A stretch of DNA of 64,000 bases from Luteimonas abyssi (GTDB lineage Bacteria; Pseudomonadota; Gammaproteobacteria; Xanthomonadales; Xanthomonadaceae), in NCBI RefSeq assembly GCF_001482195.1, contig NZ_KQ759763.1:2503902-2567901 (forward strand), read 5' to 3'. How positions within the stretch are numbered: position 1 is the first letter of the stretch; each line of letters opens with the position of its first letter. A program made the position numbers and the translations under genes. The notes under the pieces are model-generated. The model made no database searches, was not told the DNA's origin, and worked only from the letters and a program-made list of their open reading frames with translations. Shown in pieces: positions 37,578 through 47,111 of the stretch.

Positions 37578-38815
37578 TCCGGGCGCCGAGCGCGTCGCGC
37601 CCGCGGCGCCCGCTTGCGCCGCGGGCGCTCGCATCGATCCTGCTCGTACTGGCCTGCCTGTGGTCGCTGGCCGCCGCCGCCGCACCGCGCATCGGCGTGG
37701 TGACGATGTTGCCCGGCGAGATCTTCTTCGAGCGCTTCGGCCACAACGCCATCGTGGTCGACGACCCGGCCACCGCGTCCGGGCCGGTGTCCTACAACTA
37801 CGGGTTCTTCGATCTGGACGAACCCGACTTCGTCGGCAATTTCGTCCGCGGCGACATGAACTACATGCTCGTCGCCCTGCCGCTCGATCAGGATCTGGCC
37901 TACTACCGCGAGGTCGGCCGCGGCGTCTCGGTGCAGTGGCTCGATCTCGATCCCGACGAAGCCGCATCGCTGGCCGCCTTCCTGGCCGAGAACGCGCGGC
38001 CGGAGAACGCGCGCTACCGCTACGACTATTTCCTCGACAACTGTTCCACCCGCGTGCGCGACGCCCTCGACGGCGCGCTGGACGGCCTGCTCCACGAGCG
38101 CCTGCAGGGGCGCTCGCGCGGCAACACCTTCCGCGGCGATGCCGTGCGGCTGGCCTCGCCCGCGCCGTGGATGTGGCTGGGTTTCGACATCGGCCTGGGG
38201 CCGCTGGCCGACCGCCCGAATGCGCTGTGGGAAGACGCCTTCGTGCCGATGCGCCTGGCCGATGCCCTGCGCGGGATCCGTCGCGCCGACGGTCGCCCGC
38301 TGGTGGCGGAGGAAGTCGAATGGTTGCCGCACCGGCTCGCGCCGGAGCCCACCGAGGCGCCGCGCCGCTGGTGGCCGTGGGCGCTGGCCGGCATCGCGAT
38401 CGGCGCCGGCCTGGTCTGGCTGGGACGCACGCGGCCTCGTATCGCCGCCGGCACCGCACTGGGCTTCTGGTCGCTGTGCACGCTGCTCGGCGCCACGATG
38501 CTGCTGATCTGGCTGGGCACCGACCACCGCTTCGGCTGGCAGAACCAGAACCTGCTGTTGTTCAACCCGCTGTGCATGCTGCTGCTGCCGGCCGCGTGGC
38601 GGCTGTCGCGCGGGCGGGCCGCCGGTCCGTGGTGGCCACCGCTGCGGTCCGCGCTGGCGCTGTGCGCGGTGATCGCGCTGTTCCTGCACTGGCTGCCGGT
38701 GCAGCCGCAGCGCAACGTCCACTGGATCGCGCTGATGCTGCCCCTGCATCTGGCGTGGCTGTGGGCGTTTCCGAAGACCGCGTCGCCCGGCATCCCGGCC
38801 ACCGCTGCGGATTGA
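37574..38815 (+). CDS. DUF4105-type membrane protein
   Basis: A 413-aa protein. A signal or anchor (about 19-38) precedes an extracytoplasmic DUF4105 domain with FERFGHNAIVV and the conserved YDYFLDNCSTRVRDAL. The last 140 residues contain four or five hydrophobic helices. DUF4105 has a Cys/His arrangement reminiscent of papain-like or NlpC-like folds, with Cys in DNCSTR and His in GHNA; catalysis is my inference. ATGA overlap with corC shows co-translation. Confidence 0.85.
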   Translation: MIRAPSASRPRRPLAPRALASILLVLACLWSLAAAAAPRIGVVTMLPGEIFFERFGHNAIVVDDPATASGPVSYNYGFFDLDEPDFVGNFVRGDMNYMLVALPLDQDLAYYREVGRGVSVQWLDLDPDEAASLAAFLAENARPENARYRYDYFLDNCSTRVRDALDGALDGLLHERLQGRSRGNTFRGDAVRLASPAPWMWLGFDIGLGPLADRPNALWEDAFVPMRLADALRGIRRADGRPLVAEEVEWLPHRLAPEPTEAPRRWWPWALAGIAIGAGLVWLGRTRPRIAAGTALGFWSLCTLLGATMLLIWLGTDHRFGWQNQNLLLFNPLCMLLLPAAWRLSRGRAAGPWWPPLRSALALCAVIALFLHWLPVQPQRNVHWIALMLPLHLAWLWAFPKTASPGIPATAAD

Positions 38816-38838
38816 CCCGCACGCCTGACGGGCGCCCT

Positions 38839-38854
38839 CGCATGCAGGCATGCG
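38839..38854. promoter_or_regulatory. perfect 7-2-7 dyad upstream of GH97
   Basis: CGCATGC-AG-GCATGCG is a perfect inverted repeat 24 bases after the DUF4105 stop and 174 bases before the GH97 start. No T-run follows, so it is a weak terminator candidate; it could be an operator. The rest of this 212-base gap shows nothing else. Confidence 0.35.
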
Positions 38855-39027
38855 CCACGTCGTCGCGTCCGTCCGCGACGCGACCCGCGCCGCCATCGAG
38901 GAAACCATGACCGCATCGCCACATGCACGTGCGGGCAGCGCATACGTATTCGGCGCCGCCCTTCCGGCCGGCGATGCCAGTATCCGGACGAAGCGGTCGC
39001 ATCGACCGCGATCGAACCGGGGGCATC

Positions 39028-41070
39028 ATGTCGTGGCGTCTGTTCTGCTGTCTTGTCCTGACCGCACTCGCGGGCGTCGCACATGCCGACAGTTCATCGC
39101 CGGCGCGGATCGCCTCGCCCGACGGTCGCCTGCAGGTCGAGCTGTCCACCGATGGCGAAGGCCGTCCCAGCTGGCGCGCCGAGCGTGACGGGCACCCGCT
39201 GATCGCACCCTCGCGGCTGGGCATGCTGTTCGCCGACATGCCCAAGTTCGAACGCAACCTCGCACTGACCGCACACACGACCGGCGCGCACGACGGGACC
39301 TGGACACAACCGTGGGGCGAACGCCACACGGTGCGCGACCATCATCGCGAACTGCGCGCCACGTTCACCGAACAGACCGGCGCACAACGCCGCTTCGATG
39401 TCGTGGTCCGCGTGTTCGACGACGGCATCGGCTTTCGCTACGACATCCCGCGCCAGCCGGGCCTGGAGCGTCTGGAGATCGTCGACGAGCTGACCGAGTT
39501 CGCCGTCGCGCCCACCGCCACCGCCTGGTGGCTGCCGGCGCTGGAGTGGAACCGCGAGGAATACCTGTACGCGCGCACGCCACTGACCGAGGTCGGCCGG
39601 GTGCAGACGCCGATCACGTTGCGAACCGACGAGGGCACCCATCTCTCGCTGCACGAAGCGGCCCTGGTGGACTACCCCGCAATGAATCTCGCCCGCGTGG
39701 ACGGCCAGCGCCTGCGCGCCGACCTCACCCCGGGCATCAGTCAGGCGCGTGCCCGCGTGAGTACCCCGTTCGCCACTCCCTGGCGGGTCCTGCTGGTCAC
39801 CGACACGGCCACCGCCCTGGCCGATTCCAGCCTGATCCTCAATCTCAACGAACCCAACGCCCTCGACGACGTCTCCTGGGTGCGGCCGATGAAGTACGTC
39901 GGCATCTGGTGGGAGATGCATCTGGGCACCAAGACCTGGGCCTCGGGCCCCGACCACGGCGCCACCACCCGACATGCCATCGACACCATCGACTTCGCCG
40001 CAGAGCACGGCCTCGAGGGCGTCCTGATCGAGGGCTGGAACGTCGGCTGGGACGGCGACTGGTTCGGCAATGGCGAGAGCTTCAGCTTCACCGAGCCCTA
40101 TCCCGACTTCGACCTCGAACGCGTGGCCGCACACGCACGCGAGCGCGGCGTGCAGCTGATCGGCCACCACGAGACCTCCGGCCACGCGGCGCACTACGAA
40201 GAGCAGATGGACGACGCCTTCGCCCTCTACGAACGCCTGGGCGTGGGTGCGGTGAAGACCGGCTACGTCGCCGACGGCGGTCAGGCGAAGGTGCGCGACG
40301 AGGCCGGACATCTGCGCTACGCCTGGCACGAGAGCCAGGCGATGGTGCAGCACCACGATCGCGTCGTGCGCGCCGCGGCCCGGCACCGCATCGCGGTGAA
40401 TCCGCACGAACCGGTCAAGGACACCGGCCTGCGCCGCACCTGGCCGAACTTGATCACCCGCGAAGGCGCGCGCGGCATGGAGTACAACGCCTGGGGCCTG
40501 CCCGGCAATCCGCCCGAGCATGAAGCCACCCTCGCCTTCACCCGCATGCTCGCCGGACCGATGGATTTCACGCCGGGCGTCTTCGCGATGCGCACGCGCT
40601 CGGGCGCGCCGATGGCCACCACGCTGGCCAAGCAGCTCGCGCTGTACGTGGTGATCTACAGCCCGCTGCAGATGGCCGCCGACCTGCCCGACCACTACCG
40701 CGCCAACCTGCCCGCATTCCGTTTCATCCAGGATGTGCCGGTGGACTGGGCCGACAGCCGCGCGCTGGCGGGCGAGGTCGGCGAGTACGCCGTGTTCGCC
40801 CGACGCGACCGCCATTCCGAAGACTGGTACCTGGGTGCGGTGACGGACGCCGAGGCGCGTACGGTCGAGGTGGCGCTGGACTTCCTCGCACCCGGCCAGC
40901 GTTACCGGGCACACGTCTACCGCGACGGACCCGGCGCCGGCTTCGATGCCGACCAGACCGACATCGTGATCGAACAGCACGATGTCGACGCCGGCCGGAC
41001 CCTGTCGCTGGCGCTGGCCCGCGGCGGCGGTCAGGCGATCCGGTTCGAGGCGCTGCCCGACAGGCCGTGA
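39028..41070 (+). CDS. glycoside hydrolase family 97 (alpha-glucosidase-like)
   Basis: A 680-aa exported GH97 enzyme. Signal peptide 1-21 (ends AHADS); N-terminal beta-sandwich (about 25-285); TIM barrel (about 290-570) with YVGIWWEMHLG, EGWNVGWDG, HHETSGHAAHYEEQ, NPHEPVKDTGLRRTWPN and REGARGMEYNAW; C-terminal beta domain. Family members are calcium-dependent and act on alpha-gluco- or alpha-galactosides. Glu residues in the HEP and MEYN segments fit the SusB-like inverting type, but I cannot assign mechanism by eye. No sus-like transporter genes sit beside it. Confidence 0.93.
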   Translation: MSWRLFCCLVLTALAGVAHADSSSPARIASPDGRLQVELSTDGEGRPSWRAERDGHPLIAPSRLGMLFADMPKFERNLALTAHTTGAHDGTWTQPWGERHTVRDHHRELRATFTEQTGAQRRFDVVVRVFDDGIGFRYDIPRQPGLERLEIVDELTEFAVAPTATAWWLPALEWNREEYLYARTPLTEVGRVQTPITLRTDEGTHLSLHEAALVDYPAMNLARVDGQRLRADLTPGISQARARVSTPFATPWRVLLVTDTATALADSSLILNLNEPNALDDVSWVRPMKYVGIWWEMHLGTKTWASGPDHGATTRHAIDTIDFAAEHGLEGVLIEGWNVGWDGDWFGNGESFSFTEPYPDFDLERVAAHARERGVQLIGHHETSGHAAHYEEQMDDAFALYERLGVGAVKTGYVADGGQAKVRDEAGHLRYAWHESQAMVQHHDRVVRAAARHRIAVNPHEPVKDTGLRRTWPNLITREGARGMEYNAWGLPGNPPEHEATLAFTRMLAGPMDFTPGVFAMRTRSGAPMATTLAKQLALYVVIYSPLQMAADLPDHYRANLPAFRFIQDVPVDWADSRALAGEVGEYAVFARRDRHSEDWYLGAVTDAEARTVEVALDFLAPGQRYRAHVYRDGPGAGFDADQTDIVIEQHDVDAGRTLSLALARGGGQAIRFEALPDRP

Positions 41071-41383
41071 CCCCTCGCGGCACGGAAGGGTGGATGAGGG
41101 CAGGCTGGAACGACTCTGCCGCCCCCCCCTCACCCCTGCCCCTCTCCCGCACGCGCGAGAGGGGGTCCGAGCGGGTCGTCCGGCTGCAATCCGGCTGCGC
41201 CCCGCAGGTCGCCCGCCTTCTGCTAGCGCCCCCCATCGCCTTGATCGCCGTCATCGGTCCGCGGACGCGCCCTCCCACGCCACGCGCCGTGCCTTCGTGC
41301 ACCTGCCCCACGCCTGGCCGCGCCACGCCGTTCCCGGGCGCCACACCTTGCCCGGCCGTCCCGCCACGCGCAGGATGCGGCCA
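41071..41383. other. intergenic with C/T-rich hairpin element
   Basis: About 313 bases between GH97 and corA hold no gene. The segment at about 41121-41170 has CCCCTCTC (41139-41146) pairing with GAGAGGGG (41157-41164) around a 10-nt loop, preceded by a C-rich tract. Such hairpins are familiar as dispersed intergenic repeats in xanthomonad genomes, which is recalled rather than tested. It may act as a terminator for the GH97 transcript. Confidence 0.45.
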
Positions 41384-42394
41384 ATGGATGCCAACGCCGA
41401 CCCCGCCGCTCGCCCGGAACGCCCCGCCTGCGTCGTGAACTGTGTCTGGTACGACCGTCAGGCGCGCCGTCACGATATCGACCTCGATGCGATCAGCGAC
41501 CGCATCGCCACCGGCGACGGCTTCGTCTGGCTGGGCCTGTACGAGCCCGACGACACCACGCTCGACAAGCTGCAGGAAGAGTTCGGCCTGCACGATCTCG
41601 CCATCGAGGATGCGCACAAGGCGCATCAGCGGCCGAAGATCGAAGCCTATGGCAACTCGCTGTTCGTCGCGGTAAACACCGCGCAGATGGTCGACGAACG
41701 GATCCTCTACGGCGAGACCCACATCTTCGTCGGCCCGAAGTTCCTGATCACCGTGCGCCACGGCGCATCGCTGTCCTACGCGCCGACGCGCGCGCGTGTG
41801 GAACGCGAGCCCGAGCTGCTGGCGCTGGGGCCGTCGTACGCGCTGTACGCCGTGCTCGACTTCATCGTCGACAACTATCTGCCGATCGCCGGCCGCTTCA
41901 AGGCCACGCTGCGTGCGCTCGAGCGCGACATCTTTTCCGACGCCTACCGGCGCAGCACCATCGTCCGCCTGTACGACCTCAAGCGCGAACTCACCGACAT
42001 GCGCATGTCGGTCTCGCCGCTGCTGGACGTACTGTCGCAGCTGGTGCGCTCGCCGTCGGGGCAGATTCCGGAAGAGGTCCGCCTTTACTTCCGCGATGTC
42101 CACGACCATGTGGTGCGGGTCAACGACACCATCGACGCGCTGCGCGACATGCTCGGCACCGCGATGGCGGTCAACCAGTCCCTGGTCACCCTGGCGCAGG
42201 GCGAGACGGTGAAGAAGCTCGGCGCCTGGGCCGCGCTGCTGGCCGCCCCGACCCTGATCACCAGCTGGTACGGAATGAACTTTCAGGGCATGCCGGAGCT
42301 CGACGACCGCTACGCCTACCCGATCCTGATCGCGGTGGTGGGCACGGTCTGCTTCGGCCTGTACCGCCTGTTCAAGCGCGTCGGCTGGCTGTAG
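41384..42394 (+). CDS. corA: CorA-family magnesium/cobalt transporter
   Basis: A 336-aa CorA. A large cytoplasmic N-terminal domain (about 1-270) includes DLAIEDAHKAHQRPKIE. Two C-terminal helices flank the selectivity motif YGMNF followed by an acidic loop (MPELDD). The C-terminus is basic (FKRVGWL). CorA pentamers carry Mg2+ into the cell. The start ATG at 41384 is the only sensible one after the intergenic hairpin. Confidence 0.96.
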   Translation: MDANADPAARPERPACVVNCVWYDRQARRHDIDLDAISDRIATGDGFVWLGLYEPDDTTLDKLQEEFGLHDLAIEDAHKAHQRPKIEAYGNSLFVAVNTAQMVDERILYGETHIFVGPKFLITVRHGASLSYAPTRARVEREPELLALGPSYALYAVLDFIVDNYLPIAGRFKATLRALERDIFSDAYRRSTIVRLYDLKRELTDMRMSVSPLLDVLSQLVRSPSGQIPEEVRLYFRDVHDHVVRVNDTIDALRDMLGTAMAVNQSLVTLAQGETVKKLGAWAALLAAPTLITSWYGMNFQGMPELDDRYAYPILIAVVGTVCFGLYRLFKRVGWL

Positions 42395-42412
42395 CCGGCC
42401 CCGGGGGCGGGA

Positions 42413-42428
42413 TTCGACCAAAGTCTAA
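42413..42428. promoter_or_regulatory. dyad shared by the two cstA promoters (copy 1)
   Basis: TTCGACCAAAGTCTAA, an imperfect 7-2-7 inverted repeat, ends 80 bases before the cstA1 ATG. It matches the perfect dyad before cstA2 at 12 of 16 positions (core CGAC-N-AAAGTC), at exactly the same distance from its start codon. The symmetry suits a response regulator with a LuxR/FixJ-type HTH; the regulator is not identified. Confidence 0.6.
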
Positions 42429-42508
42429 GCATCCGGCCGCATTCGCTTATTGATTCGGCCCCCGCCCAGGAGGAGGCTTGCGCCGTCATCCCGGGAGAAT
42501 CCTCCATC

Positions 42509-44596
42509 ATGAAAGTCGTGTCGAAAGTGGCATGGGCCGGCCTGGCCCTGCTCGGCGCGTTCTGCCTCGCCACCGTTGCCCTGCGTCGGGGCGAGTCCAT
42601 CAATGCCCTGTGGATCGTGACCGCGGCGGTCTCGATCTACCTGGTCGCCTATCGCTACTACAGCCTGTACATCGCCAAGCACGTCATGCGGCTGGACCCG
42701 ACGCGTGCCACGCCGGCGCACGTCCACAACGATGGTCTGGACTACGTGCCCACCAACAAGCACGTGCTGTTCGGCCACCACTTCGCCGCCATCGCGGGCG
42801 CGGGCCCGCTGGTCGGCCCGGTGCTGGCCGCGCAGATGGGGTACCTGCCCGGCATGTTGTGGCTGATCGCCGGCGTGGTGCTGGCCGGCGCGGTGCAGGA
42901 CTTCATGGTCCTGTTCATCTCGTCGCGCCGCGACGGCCGCTCGCTGGGCGACATGATCCGCGAGGAGATGGGGCCGGTCGCCGGCACCATCGCGCTGTTC
43001 GGCGCCTTCATGATCATGATCATCATCCTGGCGGTGCTGGCGATGATCGTGGTCAAGGCCCTGGCCGAGAGTCCATGGGGCATGTTCACGGTGATGGCGA
43101 CGATCCCGATCGCGATCTTCATGGGCGTCTACATGCGCTACCTGCGTCCGGGCAAGATCGGCGAGATCTCGGTCATCGGCATCCTCGCCCTGCTGTTCGT
43201 CATCTGGTTCGGCGGCAAGGTCGGCGCCCACGAGTACTGGGGGCCGTTCTTCACCTTCACCGGCACCCAGATCACCTGGATGCTGGTCGGGTACGGCTTC
43301 GTCGCCGCGGTGCTGCCGGTGTGGCTGCTGCTGGCCCCGCGCGATTACCTCTCGACCTTCCTCAAGATCGGCGTGATCGTGGCGCTGGCGATCGGCATCA
43401 TCATCGCCAGCCCCGAGGTCACCACGATGAAGATGCCGTCGCTGACCCAGTTCGCCTCCAGCGGCGAAGGCCCGGTCTGGCGCGGCGACATCTTCCCGTT
43501 CCTGTTCATCACCATCGCCTGTGGCGCGGTGTCGGGCTTCCATGCGCTGATCAGCTCAGGGACCTCGCCGAAGCTGCTCGCCAACGAGACCCACGCCCGC
43601 TACATCGGCTACGGCGGCATGCTGATGGAGTCGTTCGTGGCGATCATGGCGCTGGTCGCGGCCTCGATCATCGAGCCGGGCATCTACTTCGCCATGAACA
43701 GCCCGGCGGCCGCGATCGGCACCGATCCGGCCCAGGTCGCGGCCACCATCAGCAGTTGGGGCTTCCACGTGACCCCGGAAATGCTGGCCAAGACCGCCGA
43801 AGACATCGGCGAGGCCAGCATCATCTCGCGCGCCGGTGGCGCACCGACGCTGGCGGTGGGCATCGCGGTGATCCTGCACGACGCCCTGCCCGGCGGCGAC
43901 GGGATGATGGCGTTCTGGTACCACTTCGCGATCCTGTTCGAGGCGCTGTTCATCCTGACCGCGGTGGATGCGGGCACCCGTGCCGGCCGCTTCATGCTGC
44001 AGGACCTGCTGGGCAGCTTCGTACCGGCGCTGCGCCGTACGGAGTCCTGGAGCGCCAACGTCATCGGCACCGCCGGTTGCGTGGCGCTGTGGGGGTACTT
44101 CCTCTACCAGGGTGTGGTCGATCCGCTGGGCGGCATCAACACGTTGTGGCCGCTGTTCGGCATCGCCAACCAGATGCTGGCCGGCATCGCGCTGATGCTG
44201 TGTACGGTGGTGCTGTTCAAGATGAAGCGGGACCGCTACGCGTGGGTGACCATCACGCCGGCGATATGGCTGCTGATCTGCACCACGTACGCAGGCCTGA
44301 TCAAGCTGTTCGACAGCAATCCGGCGATGGGCTTCATCGCCCAGGCACGCCACTACCAGAACGCGATCGCCAACGGCGAGCTGCTGGGCGCGGCCAAGAC
44401 CATGGGCCAGATGCAGCAGGTGGTGGTCAACGGATTCGTCAACGCCGGCCTGACCACGCTGTTCCTGTTCGTGGTGTTCAGCGTGCTGTTCTACGCGGTG
44501 CGCGCGATCCTCAAGGCACGCTCGGTCGCCGAACGCACCGACCGGGAAACGGCCTACGTCGAGCTGTCGCCCGACCAGCAGAAGGCCTGGCTGTAA
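42509..44596 (+). CDS. cstA: carbon starvation protein CstA (long form)
   Basis: A 695-aa polytopic membrane protein, close to E. coli CstA and BtsT in length. Family motifs are YVPTNKHVLFGHHFAAIAGAG, LVGPVLAAQMGYLPG and ITIACGAVSGFHALISSGTS. About 16-18 helices are expected. E. coli homologues take up pyruvate and have been linked to peptide use on starvation. GGGAG lies about 12 bases before the ATG. The stop codon overlaps the next start by one base (TAATG), coupling it to the YbdD-like gene. Confidence 0.96.
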   Translation: MKVVSKVAWAGLALLGAFCLATVALRRGESINALWIVTAAVSIYLVAYRYYSLYIAKHVMRLDPTRATPAHVHNDGLDYVPTNKHVLFGHHFAAIAGAGPLVGPVLAAQMGYLPGMLWLIAGVVLAGAVQDFMVLFISSRRDGRSLGDMIREEMGPVAGTIALFGAFMIMIIILAVLAMIVVKALAESPWGMFTVMATIPIAIFMGVYMRYLRPGKIGEISVIGILALLFVIWFGGKVGAHEYWGPFFTFTGTQITWMLVGYGFVAAVLPVWLLLAPRDYLSTFLKIGVIVALAIGIIIASPEVTTMKMPSLTQFASSGEGPVWRGDIFPFLFITIACGAVSGFHALISSGTSPKLLANETHARYIGYGGMLMESFVAIMALVAASIIEPGIYFAMNSPAAAIGTDPAQVAATISSWGFHVTPEMLAKTAEDIGEASIISRAGGAPTLAVGIAVILHDALPGGDGMMAFWYHFAILFEALFILTAVDAGTRAGRFMLQDLLGSFVPALRRTESWSANVIGTAGCVALWGYFLYQGVVDPLGGINTLWPLFGIANQMLAGIALMLCTVVLFKMKRDRYAWVTITPAIWLLICTTYAGLIKLFDSNPAMGFIAQARHYQNAIANGELLGAAKTMGQMQQVVVNGFVNAGLTTLFLFVVFSVLFYAVRAILKARSVAERTDRETAYVELSPDQQKAWL

Positions 44597-44820
44597 TGGG
44601 CTCGCAACTGGTACCGGCGTCCTTCTTCGCCACCCAGAAACTGGTGTGGCGGAGACTGGTGCAGACCGCACGCCTGTGCTGCGGGATTCCGGATTACGAC
44701 AACTACGTGCGGCACATGCTGGAAAAGCACCCGGAGCGGGAGCCGATGGACTACAAGACGTTCTTCCGCGAACGCCAGGAGGCCCGCTTCGGCGGGCGCT
44801 CCGGGTTCCGCTGCTGCTGA
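44596..44820 (+). CDS. YbdD/YjiX-family small protein ending Cys-Cys
   Basis: A 74-aa protein. The core CCGIPDYDNYVRHMLEKHP and the tail FFRERQEARFGGRSGFRCC match YbdD/YjiX, which follow cstA and btsT in enterobacteria. It ends with two Cys before the stop (TGC TGC TGA), as those relatives do, and has a second Cys pair at about 28-29. No signal peptide or membrane helix is seen, so it is probably cytoplasmic. Translation is coupled to cstA through TAATG. Confidence 0.93.
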   Translation: MGSQLVPASFFATQKLVWRRLVQTARLCCGIPDYDNYVRHMLEKHPEREPMDYKTFFRERQEARFGGRSGFRCC

Positions 44821-44862
44821 CCGTCGGGCCCGTTCCGGACACTCCGGACGTTCCAGAAAAAC

Positions 44863-44893
44863 CGAAGCGGGGCCGACAGGCCCCGCTTCGTTT
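44863..44893 (+). terminator. Rho-independent terminator after cstA1-ybdD
   Basis: A perfect 12-bp stem (CGAAGCGGGGCC, 44863-44874, with 44879-44890) closes a GACA loop and is followed by TTTG. It lies 42 bases after the YbdD-like stop. On the minus strand an A/T-rich stretch (TTTTTC) also follows, so it may serve both directions. Confidence 0.85.
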
Positions 44894-45011
44894 GCTCCTC
44901 TTGGCCGTGGCCGCCCACCTCGCCCGGAGCGCCCCGCGGTTTCCTGCATCCGGGGAATGCCCTCCCCGCTGCGTGCGGACAACGGATCGTCGCACCCCTC
45001 CCGGACCCTCC

Positions 45012-46973
45012 TCATCTCGAAGCAGGATCCCCGGACCGCCGGTACGACGACGCTTGAGCCTCGAGAAGACCGGACAGCCGGTCGGGCACGTGTTCCATCC
45101 GCCTCAGAGACGGATAACGCAGGCCGCCGCGATACGCCAGCACGCCTGTCGCCTGCGCACCCCGGAACTCGTAGCCCAACGCAAGCGGATGCTCGTTCGG
45201 AGCGTCGATCGCCACCAGGAGCCGTTCCAGCGAGAACGCCTCGCCATCAACCGTGAGCAACTTCGCGCCCGGCACTATGCCCGCGTCGAACGCCGGACCG
45301 TCCCAGGCGACGGATCGCACCGAACCCGCATCCGTTACCGTCATTCCGATCGAGTGAGTGAGGTCGCTCGCCCCCAGTTCGGCCTCGTGCTGCTCGAAGG
45401 TCCTGCTGGGTCGGCGATCGAAGACGAGCGACCACCCCGCGCGTGCCAGGCCTTCCAGCACCACGGGCTCGCGTGCGTCCAGCCTGTCGTCGAGATAGGA
45501 CGACCAGTCCATCGGCACGAGCCTGCCGAGCACGTCGCAGATATCCTCGAAGTCGTACGTCGTGACACCGCCACCTCCGCCGGCACCGAAGAAATCGCGC
45601 GCGAAGTCGTCCAGGCCCACACGGCCCGCCGAGCGTTCGCGCAAGGTCGTGTCGACATCGAGCCACAGCAGGACGCCCTCGGTGTAGTAGTCCTTCCTCC
45701 GCTGCCATTCGGGCCACACGGTCGACCTGGCCGACATGTACAACGGGTCGTTGGCGGTGTCGCGCAGCGACTTCCAGGCGCGCCCGCTTCTGGCGACGAC
45801 GTCCGCCGCATCCAGCGCGATCTTCTCCAGCGTCTCGTCCCGGCTCCTCAAGCCGCTGCGCGCGGCGAGCACGCGCCCCCAGAACTCCGTCTGCCCTTCG
45901 TACACCCACAACAAACTGTTCCTGACCGGCACATTGAGCGTCGGGGCCCATGCGTCCCGTGGCTGTCGTGCGCGTCCATTCCACGCATGGACGTACTCGT
46001 GCGCGATCAGGTCGAGATTGTTGAGCTGTGCCGACCTGTCGAGGAAGTAGGCCGATGGCAGGTAGATCTCCGCCGAATCCGCATGCTCCACGCCACCTGC
46101 GGGAAAGTCGTCGTCGAGGACGACGACGATCTCGAAGCGACGGTAGGGCGCGTGGCCGAGCAGCGCGTGGGTCTCGGCGATCATCCGGCGCAGCATGTCC
46201 ACGTCGTCTGCCGCGACATCGAGTCCGGCGGGGGCGCCCGCAAGCACATTGAGCGTGACCGGTGGCGCTTCCGGCATGCCCAGCGGAATGCGGCGGGTGT
46301 ATCGGGACGCGAAGACAGGCGCATCGGACAGCCGCTCCAGCGACGTGGACCCGAAGGTCGCGACATTGCCCTGCATGCCCTCCAGCTCGAGAGCGCTGAT
46401 CGGCGTCAGGCCCTCCGGAAAGCGCGCCCTGGCGCGGACCGGGATGTTCCTGGCGAACCAGCCCGCCGGGTACAGGAGGGTCTTGTGCCATTGCAACACC
46501 ACCAGGTCCGGCTGCATGACCGGATCGCCGGGCCGGGTGACGTACTGGAACTCGACCTCCAGAACGGCTGTTCCCTCCGGGACGTCGACGTGGAAGGCAT
46601 GCGGGTCGATGTCGTCGCGGCGCCAGGCGAGCCGGGTGGACCCGTCGCCGATGAAGAGCCCCGCCAGACTGGCCACCGACACCGTCCTGGCATGGCTGGC
46701 CGGCTCCCATTCGGGATACAGCAACGTGACCGGTCCGCTGGTCTGGACAGGGATCAGCTGACGTACCCGGAAGAGGCCGCGCGCGACATCCGTCGCGTCG
46801 ACGTCCAACACCATCTCGCCGTCGAAGTGACGGTCCTGGGGAGCGGCGACCGTCTCGGCGCGGGGCATCGGCTGCGGAGGGTCCGCGAAGGCAGGCGCCG
46901 ACCCGAGCATCATCGCAAGCGCCGTCAGCACCCACCCGAGCCCGGGGCTGCGTACCGAACCATTGGAAAACAT
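45012..46973 (-). CDS. exported M61-family peptidase
   Basis: A 653-aa protein. Signal peptide 1-30 (ends APAFA). An N-terminal beta domain (about 40-250) precedes a thermolysin-like catalytic domain with HEYVH at 325-329 and the downstream zinc ligand Glu359 in WVYEGQTEF. A PDZ-like domain (about 545-620, with DAGIVPGAKLLTVDGEAF) follows. This is the glycyl-aminopeptidase M61 arrangement. ATG 46973 has GGAGG about 11 bases upstream; 16 more residues upstream would bury the signal. It is divergent from a DauR-type regulator. Confidence 0.94.
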   Translation of the reverse strand: MFSNGSVRSPGLGWVLTALAMMLGSAPAFADPPQPMPRAETVAAPQDRHFDGEMVLDVDATDVARGLFRVRQLIPVQTSGPVTLLYPEWEPASHARTVSVASLAGLFIGDGSTRLAWRRDDIDPHAFHVDVPEGTAVLEVEFQYVTRPGDPVMQPDLVVLQWHKTLLYPAGWFARNIPVRARARFPEGLTPISALELEGMQGNVATFGSTSLERLSDAPVFASRYTRRIPLGMPEAPPVTLNVLAGAPAGLDVAADDVDMLRRMIAETHALLGHAPYRRFEIVVVLDDDFPAGGVEHADSAEIYLPSAYFLDRSAQLNNLDLIAHEYVHAWNGRARQPRDAWAPTLNVPVRNSLLWVYEGQTEFWGRVLAARSGLRSRDETLEKIALDAADVVARSGRAWKSLRDTANDPLYMSARSTVWPEWQRRKDYYTEGVLLWLDVDTTLRERSAGRVGLDDFARDFFGAGGGGGVTTYDFEDICDVLGRLVPMDWSSYLDDRLDAREPVVLEGLARAGWSLVFDRRPSRTFEQHEAELGASDLTHSIGMTVTDAGSVRSVAWDGPAFDAGIVPGAKLLTVDGEAFSLERLLVAIDAPNEHPLALGYEFRGAQATGVLAYRGGLRYPSLRRMEHVPDRLSGLLEAQASSYRRSGDPASR

Positions 46974-47111
46974 CGTGTCGCAAGCCTCCGGAAAACCGCC
47001 CCGCTGCGGGCGGAGCGGCATCCTACCGCTGCGGAGACAGATTGTACAAACTAGACAAGATGTAAATGAGAGACGACTGACTTAGGATGACCCGACCCAC
47101 CGAGCAGCCCG
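46974..47111. promoter_or_regulatory. divergent promoter region, M61 peptidase / YheO-type regulator
   Basis: A 138-base divergent gap with an unusually AT-rich island at 47041-47070. It includes the palindrome TTGTACAA (47042-47049) and a second ACAA-containing half about 8 bases on. Both genes must be transcribed from here. No promoter consensus is strong enough to call. Confidence 0.4.
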
